64,000 nt of DNA from Mycobacterium sp. D16R12 (GCF_002013465.1 NZ_MAFC01000008.1:124001-188000), one strand, 5' to 3'; shown: positions 50,625 to 61,215, counted from the stretch's first letter. Notes: a model not told the origin generated them from the letters alone. Made by a program: numbers and translations.

Positions 50625-51983
50625 ATGCCCAAGCTCACCGCCGTGGATCGCTCGTCAGCGCGCGATTCCCACCCGTACGACTACTACCGCCGGCCAGGTA
50701 TGGACCTACGCCCAATTCCCGAGAGCAAGAACGATTTCGGCTGGATCTGGCGCCACTGCCGACACACATTGTTCGACAACTGGTTCGACGTCGAAGACGA
50801 AGTCACCCCGACACCGCTGACTCGCCTGTTCGATGACCACATGTGGCAGGGCGACGAGCTGATGGACGCCGTGGTGGCCATGTTCGACCGGATGGGCTCC
50901 CAACAGGCCCGACCGTTGTTCGAACAGGCCATCACCGAAGGCATCGATTCCCTGGACGACCCACCGGAAGAGCTGCGCGCACTCCTGGAAGACGCGTATC
51001 GGATTCCAGAATGGTGGGACCCGGTCAAAGCGGAGCGGGGACGACAACGGCTGTATCGGACCACCGTGCCCACGTTCCTCATCATGGCGACATTCGGAGT
51101 TTTCGACACCGTGATGAATTCAGATGTTTCGGCCTCGACCGGCGCGACCGGAAGGTTCCGCGACCAAGGGCCACAACGGCAGATCGAGACCGGCAGGTTC
51201 TTCGCCACCCTATTCGACCGCGACGCAATGCGGCCCGGCTCACCGCAGATGAAGCTGACCCTACGCGTGCGGCTTGTACATTCGCTGGCCCGCAAGGGCC
51301 TTCGAGCCGCATGGGGTCCAGACAACTATGCGAAATTCGGTGCGCCGATTCCAAACTCATCGATGTGCGGATTCATCGAGGCGGGGGCATTGGGTGGACT
51401 GGTACTCGACCAGCGCTTCGGCCGACCGTGCACACTCAAGGAGGTCGATGATGTGTGGCACTACATGTCACGATGGGCATTGCTTTTCGGCGTGACAGAG
51501 GAGTTATGCCCCAAGTCGGGCATCGAGGCTATGCACAACCTCGACTATCTGCTGGCGCGATCCGGCGAAGCATCGAAGTGGCGAGTGGAACTCGTGGAAG
51601 TCCTGTCCTCGCTCACTACCGGCGGATTCCAGAACCAAATGGGAGACCTGTTGTATTCGACCGTCATTGGCGGTCCCGGCTCGGTTCTCATGGGATCGCA
51701 AGCCATGGACGAATTCTTGCGCGATACGCGATACGAACAGATCCCTCATCGCCTTCCCGGCACAATCGTCAAAGCCATCGCGACAGCCGGTGGGCATGCC
51801 GCCGCCATCCGCGATCGGCTACCAGGAATCGACTGGGTCCGCCGGACTGCGTACGGAAGGCTGATACCGAACCCCAGCATTCTCATCAACCCGGTCTTCG
51901 ATGTTCTCGAGAAGCTCCACAAGGTCAGCTCCACGTACACGATGCACGACACCAACACCTCCGGGCATGCCTTCGCCCGCTAG
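50625..51983 (+). CDS. MpaB/DUF2236-like putative oxygenase, paralogue 1
   Basis: A 452-residue protein resembling the latex-clearing-protein/MpaB (DUF2236) family, which are heme-b oxygenases or related enzymes. The family-like core is LTLRVRLVHSLARKGLRAAWG...FGAPIPNSSMCGFIEAG (about residues 205-250), where the histidine is the probable heme or metal ligand. Other conserved blocks are YDYYRRPGMDLRPIPESKN, DDHMWQGDELMDAVV and the C-terminal YTMHDTNTSGHAFAR. Strong AGGAGG precedes the ATG at 50625. It is about two thirds identical by eye to the next gene. Substrate unknown. Confidence 0.75.
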   Translation: MPKLTAVDRSSARDSHPYDYYRRPGMDLRPIPESKNDFGWIWRHCRHTLFDNWFDVEDEVTPTPLTRLFDDHMWQGDELMDAVVAMFDRMGSQQARPLFEQAITEGIDSLDDPPEELRALLEDAYRIPEWWDPVKAERGRQRLYRTTVPTFLIMATFGVFDTVMNSDVSASTGATGRFRDQGPQRQIETGRFFATLFDRDAMRPGSPQMKLTLRVRLVHSLARKGLRAAWGPDNYAKFGAPIPNSSMCGFIEAGALGGLVLDQRFGRPCTLKEVDDVWHYMSRWALLFGVTEELCPKSGIEAMHNLDYLLARSGEASKWRVELVEVLSSLTTGGFQNQMGDLLYSTVIGGPGSVLMGSQAMDEFLRDTRYEQIPHRLPGTIVKAIATAGGHAAAIRDRLPGIDWVRRTAYGRLIPNPSILINPVFDVLEKLHKVSSTYTMHDTNTSGHAFAR

Positions 51984-52022
51984 GTCGCGATGTCAGCACT
52001 TGTAAGCCTCCGCCGCGCGACC

Positions 52023-52047
52023 TAATATTGACAATGCACGTTGTCAA
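52023..52047 (+). promoter_or_regulatory. Promoter -10 and overlapping palindromic operator, copy 2
   Basis: TAATAT (52023-52028) overlaps TTGACAATGCACGTTGTCAA (52028-52047), a perfect inverted repeat TTGACAA-6-TTGTCAA. It is 34 bases upstream of the second paralogue's ATG and matches the first copy in sequence and layout. Confidence 0.7.
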
Positions 52048-52081
52048 TGATGTCGACGTCAACACCCCAGGAGGCGCCCGG

Positions 52082-53431
52082 ATGCCCGAGCTCACCGTGG
52101 TCGACAAGCCGCCGTCAGGCGGTCCGCACCCGCTCGACTACTACTTCCGCCCGGGAATGGATCTACGTCCAATACCCGAGGGCAAGAACGAGTTCGGCTG
52201 GATCTGGCGGCATTGCCGACACTATTTGTTCGACCCTTGGTTCGATGTCGAGGACGAGGTCACCCCCACACCGGCGACCCGCCTGTTCGACGATCACATG
52301 TGGCAGGGCGACGAGCCGATGGACGCCGTGGTGGAACTGTTTCACGAGCTCGGGTCCGCTCCGGCCCGGGCATTGTTCGAACAGGCCGTCGAGCACGGCA
52401 TCGACAGCCTCGACAATCCTCCCGAGGCACTGCGGGCTCTGTTCGCCGAGGCCTACTGCGTACCGCAGTGGTGGGATCCGGCTAAGGCGGAACGCGGTCG
52501 ACTGCGGGCGCGCCAGGTGACCACCGCGACCACCGCGGTCATGGCGACCTTCGCGGTGTTCGACACCGTCATGAACTCGGACGTATCGGCGGCCACCGGA
52601 GCCACCGGCCGGTTCCGCTATCAGAGCGCCCAACGGCTGGCCGAGACGAATCGGTTCTTCTCCATGATCTTCGACCGCGACGGTCTGGTACCCGGCTCCG
52701 AACAGATCAAGCTCACCATGCGTGTGCGATTGGTGCACTCACTGGCCCGACGGGGTCTGCGGAGTGCCTGGGGCGAAGACAATTTCGCCCAGTACGGCGC
52801 TCCCATCTCCAACGCATCCATGTGTGGGTTCATCGAGGCCATGCTCGGGGCACTCCTCGTCGACTATCGACTCGGAAGATCTTGCACGCTCAGGGAAATC
52901 GACGATGTCTGGCACTACTTGCTGCGCTGGGCGCTGATGTTCGGCGTCACCGAGGACCTGCTGCCGCGAACAGGCATCGACGCCATGCGCAATCTCGACT
53001 ACCTGCTGGCCCGTTCGGGAGATGCCTCACGCTGGCGCGTCGAGCTGATCGAAGCACTGGCCACGGGCATGTCCGGCACGCGTACCGGACCCGCCCGGCG
53101 CCTCTTCGCCGAAGTACTCGCCGGACCCGGCTCCATGCTGATGGGGCCCGCGGCGATGGACGAATTCTTCCAGGGCACAACCTTCGAAGGCATCAACCAT
53201 CGCCTCTCGGGCTGGCTGTTCAGCCGGGCGGCCACGGTCAATGCCAACGCATCAGCGGTTCTCGATCGGCTGCCCGGCATCGGGCTGGTGCGTCACCGGC
53301 TGGACGCCTTCAACCCCAATCCCAGTGCGGTGAACAATCTTTTGTCCGAGTTGATCGAGAAACGCGCCAAGGTGGCGTCGACATACACCATGCACGACAA
53401 CAACACCTCCGGGCACGCCTTCGCCCGCTGA
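52082..53431 (+). CDS. MpaB/DUF2236-like putative oxygenase, paralogue 2
   Basis: A 449-residue protein closely similar to the preceding one throughout. It shares DYYFRPGMDLRPIPEGKNEFGWIWRHCRHYLFDPWFDVEDEV, DDHMWQGDEPMDAVVELF, MRVRLVHSLARRGLRSAWGED, and ends MHDNNTSGHAFAR. AGGAGG (52069-52074) precedes the ATG at 52082. The duplication includes the promoter-operator, so each copy is its own unit under one regulator. The conserved C-terminal HAFAR end may be functional. A longer upstream frame overlapping the first paralogue is spurious. Confidence 0.75.
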   Translation: MPELTVVDKPPSGGPHPLDYYFRPGMDLRPIPEGKNEFGWIWRHCRHYLFDPWFDVEDEVTPTPATRLFDDHMWQGDEPMDAVVELFHELGSAPARALFEQAVEHGIDSLDNPPEALRALFAEAYCVPQWWDPAKAERGRLRARQVTTATTAVMATFAVFDTVMNSDVSAATGATGRFRYQSAQRLAETNRFFSMIFDRDGLVPGSEQIKLTMRVRLVHSLARRGLRSAWGEDNFAQYGAPISNASMCGFIEAMLGALLVDYRLGRSCTLREIDDVWHYLLRWALMFGVTEDLLPRTGIDAMRNLDYLLARSGDASRWRVELIEALATGMSGTRTGPARRLFAEVLAGPGSMLMGPAAMDEFFQGTTFEGINHRLSGWLFSRAATVNANASAVLDRLPGIGLVRHRLDAFNPNPSAVNNLLSELIEKRAKVASTYTMHDNNTSGHAFAR

Positions 53432-53441
53432 CCAATCCTGC

Positions 53442-53498
53442 CGAGTGTCGACTTGTCGTGCGAAAACACGAGAAAACGGCGCAGCAAGTCGGCACTCG
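53442..53498. repeat. Nested inverted repeat, CGAGTG-ended
   Basis: CGAGTGTCGACTTG (53442-53455) pairs with CAAGTCGGCACTCG (53485-53498) with one mismatch. Directly inside the left arm, TCGTG-CGAAAA-CACGA (53456-53471) forms its own hairpin. It lies between the second MpaB-like gene and the tuf terminator and may end the former transcript. Confidence 0.7.
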
Positions 53499-53514
53499 CC
53501 ACAGTGCCCACAAC

Positions 53515-53552
53515 GAAAACGGCGCCCACCCCGAAGGGTGAGCGCCGTTTTC
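53515..53552 (-). terminator. Terminator of the str operon (after tuf)
   Basis: GAAAACGGCGCCCACCCC and GGGTGAGCGCCGTTTTC form a long stem with a three-base loop, 14 bases beyond the tuf stop. The A/U-rich outer arm supplies the U-run in either direction, so it may also stop transcripts from the left. Confidence 0.85.
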
Positions 53553-53566
53553 TTGGCGTACTTAGA

Positions 53567-54760
53567 TCACTTGTGGATCTTGGTCACGCGACCGGCGCCG
53601 ACGGTACGGCCACCTTCACGAATCGCGAAACGCAGACCCTCGTCCATGGCCACCGGCTGGATCAGCTTGACGGAGATGTCGGTGTTGTCACCGGGCATAA
53701 CCATCTCGGTGCCCTCGGGCAGTGTCACCACGCCGGTCACGTCCGTGGTACGGAAGTAGAACTGCGGGCGGTAGTTGTTGAAGAACGGCGTGTGACGGCC
53801 GCCTTCGTCCTTGGACAGGATGTAGACGCTGCCGTCGAACTCGGTATGCGGGGTGGTGGTGCCGGGCTTGACCACAACCTGGCCACGCTCGACGTCCTCA
53901 CGCTTCACACCACGGACCAGCAGACCGACGTTGTCGCCGGCCTGACCCTGATCGAGCAGCTTGCGGAACATCTCGACACCGGTGACCGTGGTCTTGGTGA
54001 CGGTGTCCTTGATGCCGACGATCTCGACGTCCTCGTTCACGTTGATCACGCCACGCTCGACGCGACCGGTCACCACGGTGCCACGACCGGTGATGGTGAA
54101 CACGTCCTCAACGGGCATCAGGAACGGCTTGTCGGTCTCGCGAACCGGGTCCGGGATCGACTCGTCGACAGCATCCATCAGATCGCCAACGGTCTTGGCC
54201 CACTCGGCGTCGCCCTCGAGCGCCTTCAGCGCGGAGACGCGAACCACGGGAGCGTTGTCACCGTCGAAGTCCTGGCTGCTCAGCAGCTCCCGGACCTCCA
54301 GCTCGACGAGCTCGAGGAGCTCCTCGTCATCCACCATGTCGGACTTGTTCAGCGCGACGAGGATGTAGGGCACACCCACCTGACGGGCGAGCAGCACGTG
54401 CTCACGCGTCTGCGGCATCGGGCCGTCGGTCGCGGCGACTACCAGGATCGCGCCGTCCATCTGGGCGGCACCGGTGATCATGTTCTTGATGTAGTCGGCG
54501 TGGCCGGGGGCGTCGACGTGCGCGTAGTGACGCTTCTCGGTCTGGTACTCCACGTGAGAGATGTTGATCGTGATACCACGAGCCTTCTCTTCGGGAGCGT
54601 TGTCGATCTGGTCGAAGGCTGACGCCTCGTTCAGAGTGGGGTACTTGTCGTGCAGCACCTTGGTGATTGCCGCAGTGAGAGTGGTCTTGCCGTGGTCAAC
54701 GTGACCGATGGTCCCGATGTTGACGTGCGGCTTCGTCCGCTCGAACTTCGCCTTCGCCAC
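53567..54760 (-). CDS. tuf: Elongation factor Tu
   Basis: A 397-residue GTPase that delivers aminoacyl-tRNA to the ribosome. G motifs are GHVDHGKTT (P-loop, near residue 19), DAPGHADYI and NKSDMVD. Domain II has [12 protein letters not shown], and the C-terminus reads [19 protein letters not shown]. The GTG at 54760 follows AGGAGG; the frame opens further upstream without merit. It is 110 bases after fusA and followed by a strong terminator. Confidence 0.98.
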   Translation of the reverse strand: MAKAKFERTKPHVNIGTIGHVDHGKTTLTAAITKVLHDKYPTLNEASAFDQIDNAPEEKARGITINISHVEYQTEKRHYAHVDAPGHADYIKNMITGAAQMDGAILVVAATDGPMPQTREHVLLARQVGVPYILVALNKSDMVDDEELLELVELEVRELLSSQDFDGDNAPVVRVSALKALEGDAEWAKTVGDLMDAVDESIPDPVRETDKPFLMPVEDVFTITGRGTVVTGRVERGVINVNEDVEIVGIKDTVTKTTVTGVEMFRKLLDQGQAGDNVGLLVRGVKREDVERGQVVVKPGTTTPHTEFDGSVYILSKDEGGRHTPFFNNYRPQFYFRTTDVTGVVTLPEGTEMVMPGDNTDISVKLIQPVAMDEGLRFAIREGGRTVGAGRVTKIHK

Positions 54761-54870
54761 TGTTGTGTCCTCCTGGACTTTCTGTTGTCTCTGAGACTTT
54801 CTCAGAGGCAAGGGTTTTCATTTGCCTAGCGGACTCACTCGCGTAAGCCCGAATGGGTTGTGAGCTTTCG

Positions 54871-56976
<2,106 letters not shown>

Positions 56977-57053
56977 AGAAGTTTCCGCTCTTTCGCTTCG
57001 AATTGGGGATGGACGAACTGGGCGGGCCTCGCCGTGAGATGAGGCCCGTCAGA

Positions 57054-57524
57054 TCACCAGCGGTAGTGCGCGAACGCCCGGTTGGCCTCAGCCATCTTGT
57101 GAACATCCTCGCGACGCTTCACCGAGGCACCCAGGCCATTGCTGGCATCCAAGATCTCGTTCGCCAGACGCTCAATCATGGTCTTTTCGCGGCGCGCCCG
57201 CGAGAAGCTCACCAACCAGCGCAGGGCCAGGGTGGTGGAACGATCGGGGCGGACCTCGACCGGCACCTGGTAGGTGGCGCCACCGACACGGCGGCTGCGC
57301 ACCTCAAGGGCAGGCTTGACGTTGTCCATGGCGCGCTTCAGGGTGACAACCGGATCGGTGCCAGTCTTGTCGCGGGCCTGCTCCAGTGCGCCGTACACGA
57401 TGCGCTCGGCGATGGACTTCTTGCCATCGAGCAGCACCTTGTTGACCAGCTGGGTCACCAGCTGCGAACTGTAAACCGGGTCGTTGACCAGGGGGCGCGC
57501 CGGCGCGGGTCCCTTACGTGGCAT
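57054..57524 (-). CDS. rpsG: 30S ribosomal protein S7 (uS7)
   Basis: A 156-residue assembly nucleus of the 30S head. It starts [18 protein letters not shown] and contains [17 protein letters not shown] and [30 protein letters not shown]. It overlaps the rpsL stop by one base. Confidence 0.98.
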   Translation of the reverse strand: MPRKGPAPARPLVNDPVYSSQLVTQLVNKVLLDGKKSIAERIVYGALEQARDKTGTDPVVTLKRAMDNVKPALEVRSRRVGGATYQVPVEVRPDRSTTLALRWLVSFSRARREKTMIERLANEILDASNGLGASVKRREDVHKMAEANRAFAHYRW

Positions 57525-57898
57525 TAGCTCTTCTCCTTCTTGGCGCCGTACTTGCTCCGGGCCTGCTTGCGACTCTTGACGCCCTGGGTGTCCAGGGACC
57601 CGCGGATGATCTTGTAGCGCACACCGGGGAGGTCCTTCACACGACCGCCACGCACCAGCACCATCGAGTGCTCCTGCAGGTTGTGACCCTCACCCGGGAT
57701 GTAGGCGGTGACCTCGACCGCGCTGGTCAGCCGCACACGAGCCACCTTCCGCAGCGCCGAGTTCGGCTTCTTCGGGGTGGTGGTGTACACGCGGGTGCAG
57801 ACGCCACGGCGCTGCGGGCTGCCCTTAAGGGCCGCAGTCTTCACCTTGGCGACCTTGTCGCGGCGACCCTTGCGGACCAGCTGGTTGATGGTTGGCAT
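57524..57898 (-). CDS. rpsL: 30S ribosomal protein S12 (uS12)
   Basis: A 124-residue decoding-centre protein, the site of streptomycin-resistance mutations. The loops [16 protein letters not shown] (lysine near position 43) and [16 protein letters not shown] (lysine near 88) are both of the wild-type, streptomycin-sensitive form. It is the first gene of the str operon. Confidence 0.98.
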   Translation of the reverse strand: MPTINQLVRKGRRDKVAKVKTAALKGSPQRRGVCTRVYTTTPKKPNSALRKVARVRLTSAVEVTAYIPGEGHNLQEHSMVLVRGGRVKDLPGVRYKIIRGSLDTQGVKSRKQARSKYGAKKEKS

Positions 57899-58212
57899 GT
57901 ACCGGCTTTCTCTTCCTTCGAGTTACTTCTAACTACCGTGTGGGGCTCTAGCGTCGCGAGCCCTCAAAAGGCCCTGTTGTCCTGCAGTTTCTGCCCGTAT
58001 CGGTATCCCGAGGCCGGGCGTGTCGCACACACCGCGGCCGCGAAGAAAAACTCCTTCACCCTCTGGGCATGCGAATTGACCTGGCGCCCTATCAGACCCT
58101 CACTAAGTAACCCAGTGATGGCCATCGGCCAGGCACAGCGCCCTACCATACCAGGGCTGATCACAGTGAGACAAACTCGCCTACCAGCGACAAAGCGCAG
58201 GTCATCGCCGAC
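57899..58212. other. Leader and promoter region of the str operon
   Basis: About 310 bases between rpsL and the small repeat gene, without coding. A promoter candidate for rpsL is at 58145-58174. The rest would be a leader of roughly 240 bases; I see no clear ribosomal-protein binding structure by eye. Confidence 0.5.
58145..58174 (-). promoter_or_regulatory. Candidate promoter of the rpsL operon
   Basis: On the minus strand, TTGTCT (58169-58174) and TATGGT (58145-58150) are separated by 18 bases, a good fit to a SigA-type promoter in the long gap upstream of rpsL. Confidence 0.5.
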
Positions 58213-58338
58213 TCACTCAGGATCGAGCAACTTGCCTGACTGAGCGGCCCGCTCTTCGCGCCAAGCGCTCATCTGAGCCTTCCGCTCTTCGTGCCAAGCG
58301 CTCATCTGAGCCTTCCGCTCTTCGCGCCAAGCGCTCAT
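58213..58338 (-). CDS. 41-residue repeat microprotein coupled to a TetR gene
   Basis: A short frame begins with an ATG that overlaps the TetR stop in ATGA. It encodes three near-identical 11-residue units, MSAWREERKAQ, MSAWHEERKAQ and MSAWREERAAQ, then SGKLLDPE and a stop. The 33-base DNA repeat accounts for them. The units are highly charged and helix-favouring. Only the overlap and the intact frame argue for translation; no strong ribosome-binding site is visible, so it depends on coupling. I do not recognise the family; DUF-like short Trp/Arg/Glu helices are known in actinobacteria. Confidence 0.5.
   Translation of the reverse strand: MSAWREERKAQMSAWHEERKAQMSAWREERAAQSGKLLDPE
58250..58338. 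repeat. Three-copy 33-bp tandem repeat
   Basis: CGCTCTTCGCGCCAAGCGC plus CAT recurs at 58250, 58283 and 58316 with a 33-base period; copy 2 has GTG for GCG. The period keeps the minus-strand reading frame open. Confidence 0.9.
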
Positions 58339-58943
58339 CGCCGCTCGGCGAGACCCGACGCAAAGCGGTGCACCATCTCCGTAAACGCGATATCGGGATC
58401 CATCTCGATGCCCGCCATGAAGCCCGTCATCTCCAGCATGACGAACCCATGCATCGCGGCCCACAGCTCAACACCTGCATGAAAGGCCGTGTTCTCGTCG
58501 AGCCCGTACACGCCGATGGCCTCGGTCGCAGGCTTGGCCAATTCACGCGCGTCGATCGTCGGACGGTTCACATCGTCCAGGAACGGCATCCGGGTCAAGG
58601 CGGCGTATCTGCCTGGATGGTGGTGCGCGTAGCTGCGATATGCACCCGCCATGGCCAGGATCGCGTCCTCGCTGGTACGACCCGCGCTCACGGTATGCAG
58701 CATGCCGACAATCTCGACCAGTACCCGATCGCGTACCTCGTGGCGCAGATCATCGAGGCTGTCCACATGGTTGTAGAGCGATGGCCCCTTCGTGCCCAGC
58801 TCGACAGCCAACGCGTTGATGGTCAGCGCGTCCCAGCCGGCCCGGTCGAGAAAGGACAGCGCGGCGTTGACAACGGTGTCGCGGTTGAGCCGAGTTGCCC
58901 GCGCAGGATTTCTGCGATGCGCGGTTGCGGGCTCGCTCGTCAC
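58335..58943 (-). CDS. TetR-family regulator with TetR_C-like domain (Rv0681-like)
   Basis: A 202-residue regulator. The HTH is LNRDTVVNAALSFLDRAGWDALTINALAVELGTKGPSLYNHVDSLDDLRHEV (residues about 18-69), with the KGPSLYNHV recognition helix typical of TetR proteins of the TetR_C_33-like type. The C-terminal domain has AGAYRSYAHHHPGRYAALTR and GVELWAAMHGFVMLEMTGF. By gene order it matches Rv0681, upstream of rpsL. Start is GTG. Two copies of CGTTCTAGTTT flank the divergent promoter region and may be its operators. Confidence 0.88.
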   Translation of the reverse strand: MTSEPATAHRRNPARATRLNRDTVVNAALSFLDRAGWDALTINALAVELGTKGPSLYNHVDSLDDLRHEVRDRVLVEIVGMLHTVSAGRTSEDAILAMAGAYRSYAHHHPGRYAALTRMPFLDDVNRPTIDARELAKPATEAIGVYGLDENTAFHAGVELWAAMHGFVMLEMTGFMAGIEMDPDIAFTEMVHRFASGLAERR

Positions 58944-58967
58944 GTCTGGCCGCCTTCGGGGGTGAGT

Positions 58968-58978
58968 CGTTCTAGTTT
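58968..58978. promoter_or_regulatory. CGTTCTAGTTT box, copy 1
   Basis: An 11-base sequence 24 bases upstream of the TetR gene start, repeated exactly at 59127-59137 beside the divergent DUF3060 gene. Possible half-sites for the TetR protein; AACTAGAACG also recalls KstR-type half-sites. Confidence 0.35.
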
Positions 58979-59118
58979 GGCGCTCTCTGGTGCGGCCGCC
59001 TGGGCAGATGGCCTGGTATGACCCTATCTCCCCCCACCGCCACCTTTGTGTTTGTCAGCCTACCGAGCCTGTCGTGGCGTGCCGTGGCCTATTCTCATCA
59101 TGTGATCTGGACGCTGAA

Positions 59119-59532
59119 ATGACACACGTTCTAGTTTCCGCTGGGCGACGCATACTGGTCGGCGTCCTGGTGACGGGCGGCATCGTCGCAATGACGAGTT
59201 CACCCGGGGGCCGTTCGGGCCTCGCCGACAACATTCGTCTGGTCAAGAACGGCGACACCCACATCACCCAGTACGGGCTCGTCACCACCATCGATTGCAG
59301 CGACGCCACGGTCTTTGTGAACGGATCGCAGAACGTCATCACCGCTCTTGGCAGCTGCTATGCGATCTCGGTGCAGGGATCGTCCAACACGATCATCGCC
59401 GACAACGTGGTCAACGACATCACCGTGTATGGCTTCAACCAGAAGGTGCTCTACAAGACCGGCGAGCCTGCGGTCATCGATCGTGGGCGCGAGCTGGGCA
59501 TGATGAATTTCATCGACCGCATTCCCGGCTGA
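59119..59532 (+). CDS. Secreted DUF3060 protein (Rv0680c-like)
   Basis: A 137-residue exported protein. An N-terminal signal sequence (RRILVGVLVTGGIVAMTSS) is followed by short parallel-beta-helix-like repeats of the DUF3060 type: TTIDCSDATVFVNGSQNVITALGSCYAISVQGSSNTIIADNVVNDITVYGFNQKVLYKTGEPAVIDRG. The pattern G..N.I/T recurs. Start taken at ATG 59119; the CGTTCTAGTTT box at 59127-59137 would then lie in the first codons, so a later start is possible. It forms a pair with the next gene. Confidence 0.75.
   Translation: MTHVLVSAGRRILVGVLVTGGIVAMTSSPGGRSGLADNIRLVKNGDTHITQYGLVTTIDCSDATVFVNGSQNVITALGSCYAISVQGSSNTIIADNVVNDITVYGFNQKVLYKTGEPAVIDRGRELGMMNFIDRIPG
59127..59137. promoter_or_regulatory. 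CGTTCTAGTTT box, copy 2
   Basis: Exact repeat of 58968-58978, about 160 bases away. With its flank it reads TGACACACGTTCTA, one mismatch from the KstR consensus TnnAACnnGTTnnA. Confidence 0.35.
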
Positions 59533-59570
59533 TCCCCTCCCGTCACCCAAATCTCGGGATAATCGACGCC

Positions 59571-60023
59571 ATGTCCCGCCACCGTGTCGTCCCCGCGGCA
59601 GTCCTCGCGCTCGCCGTCGCCACCCTCGGACTTGCAGGCTGCGGCGCCATCAAACCGGGTTCGAGCAACCCGACACCTGGCACCTGGACTCCCCCGTCCA
59701 CCTCGGCGTCCTCCAGCCCCTCCACGCCGACCTCCGCCAAGGTGGACATCGGGGACGAGACCGTGATCGGGTACTTCGGCCAGACCACGACCGCCGCCTG
59801 CCAGGAGGGCAAGCGCCTGAACATCACGGGCGCCAACAACACACTCACCATCACAGGTGCTTGCGACAAGGTCACCGTCTCGGGCTTCTCGAACACCATT
59901 GCTTTCGACGAGCTGAAGACCGAGGTGACGGTCACCGGCTATGGCAACAAGCTCACTTACAAGGCGGGCGAGCCCAAGGTGAACAACTACGGAAGCAACA
60001 ACACGATCGAGAAGGCTTCCTAG
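59571..60023 (+). CDS. DUF3060 lipoprotein (Rv0679c-like)
   Basis: A 150-residue lipoprotein: signal peptide MSRHRVVPAAVLALAVATLGLAGC with lipobox LAGC, a Ser/Thr/Pro linker (about 28-55), then a DUF3060 domain RLNITGANNTLTITGACDKVTVSGFSNTIAFDELKTEVTVTGYGNKLTYKAGEPKVNNYGSNNTIEKA, the same repeating G-x-x-N-x-[IL] pattern as the preceding gene. It follows that gene by 38 bases and ends 18 bases from the converging lipoprotein stop. Function unknown. Confidence 0.85.
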   Translation: MSRHRVVPAAVLALAVATLGLAGCGAIKPGSSNPTPGTWTPPSTSASSSPSTPTSAKVDIGDETVIGYFGQTTTAACQEGKRLNITGANNTLTITGACDKVTVSGFSNTIAFDELKTEVTVTGYGNKLTYKAGEPKVNNYGSNNTIEKAS

Positions 60024-60041
60024 CCGAACCCCACAGTCCGC

Positions 60042-60587
60042 TCAGAGGACCGTCTGCACAATGTGTTCGACCAGCTGACGGGCCGCGGCGCAGCTGTCAC
60101 CGCCCTTGCGATACTGAACCCACCAGGTCAAGGAACCGGTTCCCGCCGGAACGGTCACCCCACATCCCGAGCCACCGGGTCCGGTGCTGGTGAATCCCTT
60201 GCGGCCATTGATCGTAATGTCGGCGGTCTTCTGTCCCATCCCGTCCGCAGACGTGCGATCACGGTCGACGTCACCGCCCTCGTAGTACGCGTACAAGAGG
60301 TCGATCAGGTTTCCCGCGTCATCGGCGGCGACCCAATAGCACAGTGCCCCAAAGAAATTCTGATAGATCTGGGTGGCCTTGACGGTCTCGACGATCGTCT
60401 TCTCATCGAGCGGACCACACTGGCCGTTGGCGAACCCGTACGGGTCCAGCTTGTCGTTCTCGCCTCGCTCGTTCGAGCTCAATGACTCACCCGGAGCGAC
60501 GGCGGCGCCGTCAACCGTGCGCGCGCATCCGGTCGGTCCTGCGAGAAGTAACGCCGCAGCGGCAAGCGCGCCGACAGTCCTTTTCAT
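60042..60587 (-). CDS. DUF3558 lipoprotein (LprB/LprC-like)
   Basis: A 181-residue lipoprotein with lipobox GPTGC (MKRTVGALAAAALLLAGPTGC). The mature domain has the DUF3558 pattern: QCGPLDEKTIVETVKATQIYQNFFGALCYWVAADDAGNLIDLLYAYYEGGD and a C-terminal CAAARQLVEHIVQTVL. The pairing with the next gene recalls lprB-lprC of M. tuberculosis. Its ATG overlaps the upstream stop (ATGA). Confidence 0.85.
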   Translation of the reverse strand: MKRTVGALAAAALLLAGPTGCARTVDGAAVAPGESLSSNERGENDKLDPYGFANGQCGPLDEKTIVETVKATQIYQNFFGALCYWVAADDAGNLIDLLYAYYEGGDVDRDRTSADGMGQKTADITINGRKGFTSTGPGGSGCGVTVPAGTGSLTWWVQYRKGGDSCAAARQLVEHIVQTVL

Positions 60588-61150
60588 TGCTTGCCTACCT
60601 TGCCGAGGAGCGAGTCCATCAGGGTCTCGACGGCCTTGCACGGGTCGTTCTTGACGGCCCCCGATTGCAGAGACCAGTGCAGGAAGTCCGGTCCCGATCC
60701 CGCGGACAGCTCACACAGCCCGACATTGCTCACGCGGTAACCGGGATAGGACTTGGTGGTCACCGTTTCCACCGTGTGCCCGAGGTTTCGCGCGACCGAC
60801 GCCTCTTTCTGCGCCGAGCTACCCCGGTACCAATACAGCGACAGGGACGTATCCGTGCTTCCCGGTCCAGTGGACCACCGGCAGCCCAGAAGGCTGTCCA
60901 CGTCACGTTTGAGTGCCGGATTACCCACCGCCGCAGTGACTTCTGCGTCAGTCATGCCGCCACAGTCGCCAAGTTTGAAACCCTTACCGGGCCCGTTGTT
61001 CACCTCGGGCACCGTGGTCACCTGCACGTCGGGTGATCCGCCACTGTCGTCGTCACCACCGGAAGAGGACCGGGGCGAGCATCCGGCCAACAGCACGGCG
61101 ACAACCACCAGGGCCGATACCGGAACAATCCGCGCACTCACGGTGTCCAC
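60584..61150 (-). CDS. DUF3558 lipoprotein, partner of the preceding gene
   Basis: A 188-residue lipoprotein with lipobox LLAGC (VSALVVVAVLLAGC), a Ser/Gly/Asp linker, and the DUF3558 domain: LGDCGGMTDAEVTAAVGNPALKRDVDSLLGCRWST...SLYWYRGSS and a C-terminal DPCKAVETLMDSLLGKVGKQ. Starts are GTG (61150 or 61141). It is coupled to the downstream lipoprotein by ATGA. In M. tuberculosis this interval holds the mmpS5-mmpL5 efflux genes instead. Confidence 0.84.
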   Translation of the reverse strand: MDTVSARIVPVSALVVVAVLLAGCSPRSSSGGDDDSGGSPDVQVTTVPEVNNGPGKGFKLGDCGGMTDAEVTAAVGNPALKRDVDSLLGCRWSTGPGSTDTSLSLYWYRGSSAQKEASVARNLGHTVETVTTKSYPGYRVSNVGLCELSAGSGPDFLHWSLQSGAVKNDPCKAVETLMDSLLGKVGKQ

Positions 61151-61215
61151 AGTACGTCCGTATCCCGCAGGTCTCCCCTATGTCCGAGTGTGTCGGCACC
61201 GCCGAACCCCGCGTG

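Noticed and set aside
51455..52081. N-terminal extension of the second MpaB-like gene
   Set aside because: The extra 209 codons overlap the first paralogue in another frame; the promoter, operator and AGGAGG all lie just before 52082.
58250..58338. CRISPR-like array
   Set aside because: Three copies are contiguous with no spacers and lie in an open reading frame; it is a tandem repeat.
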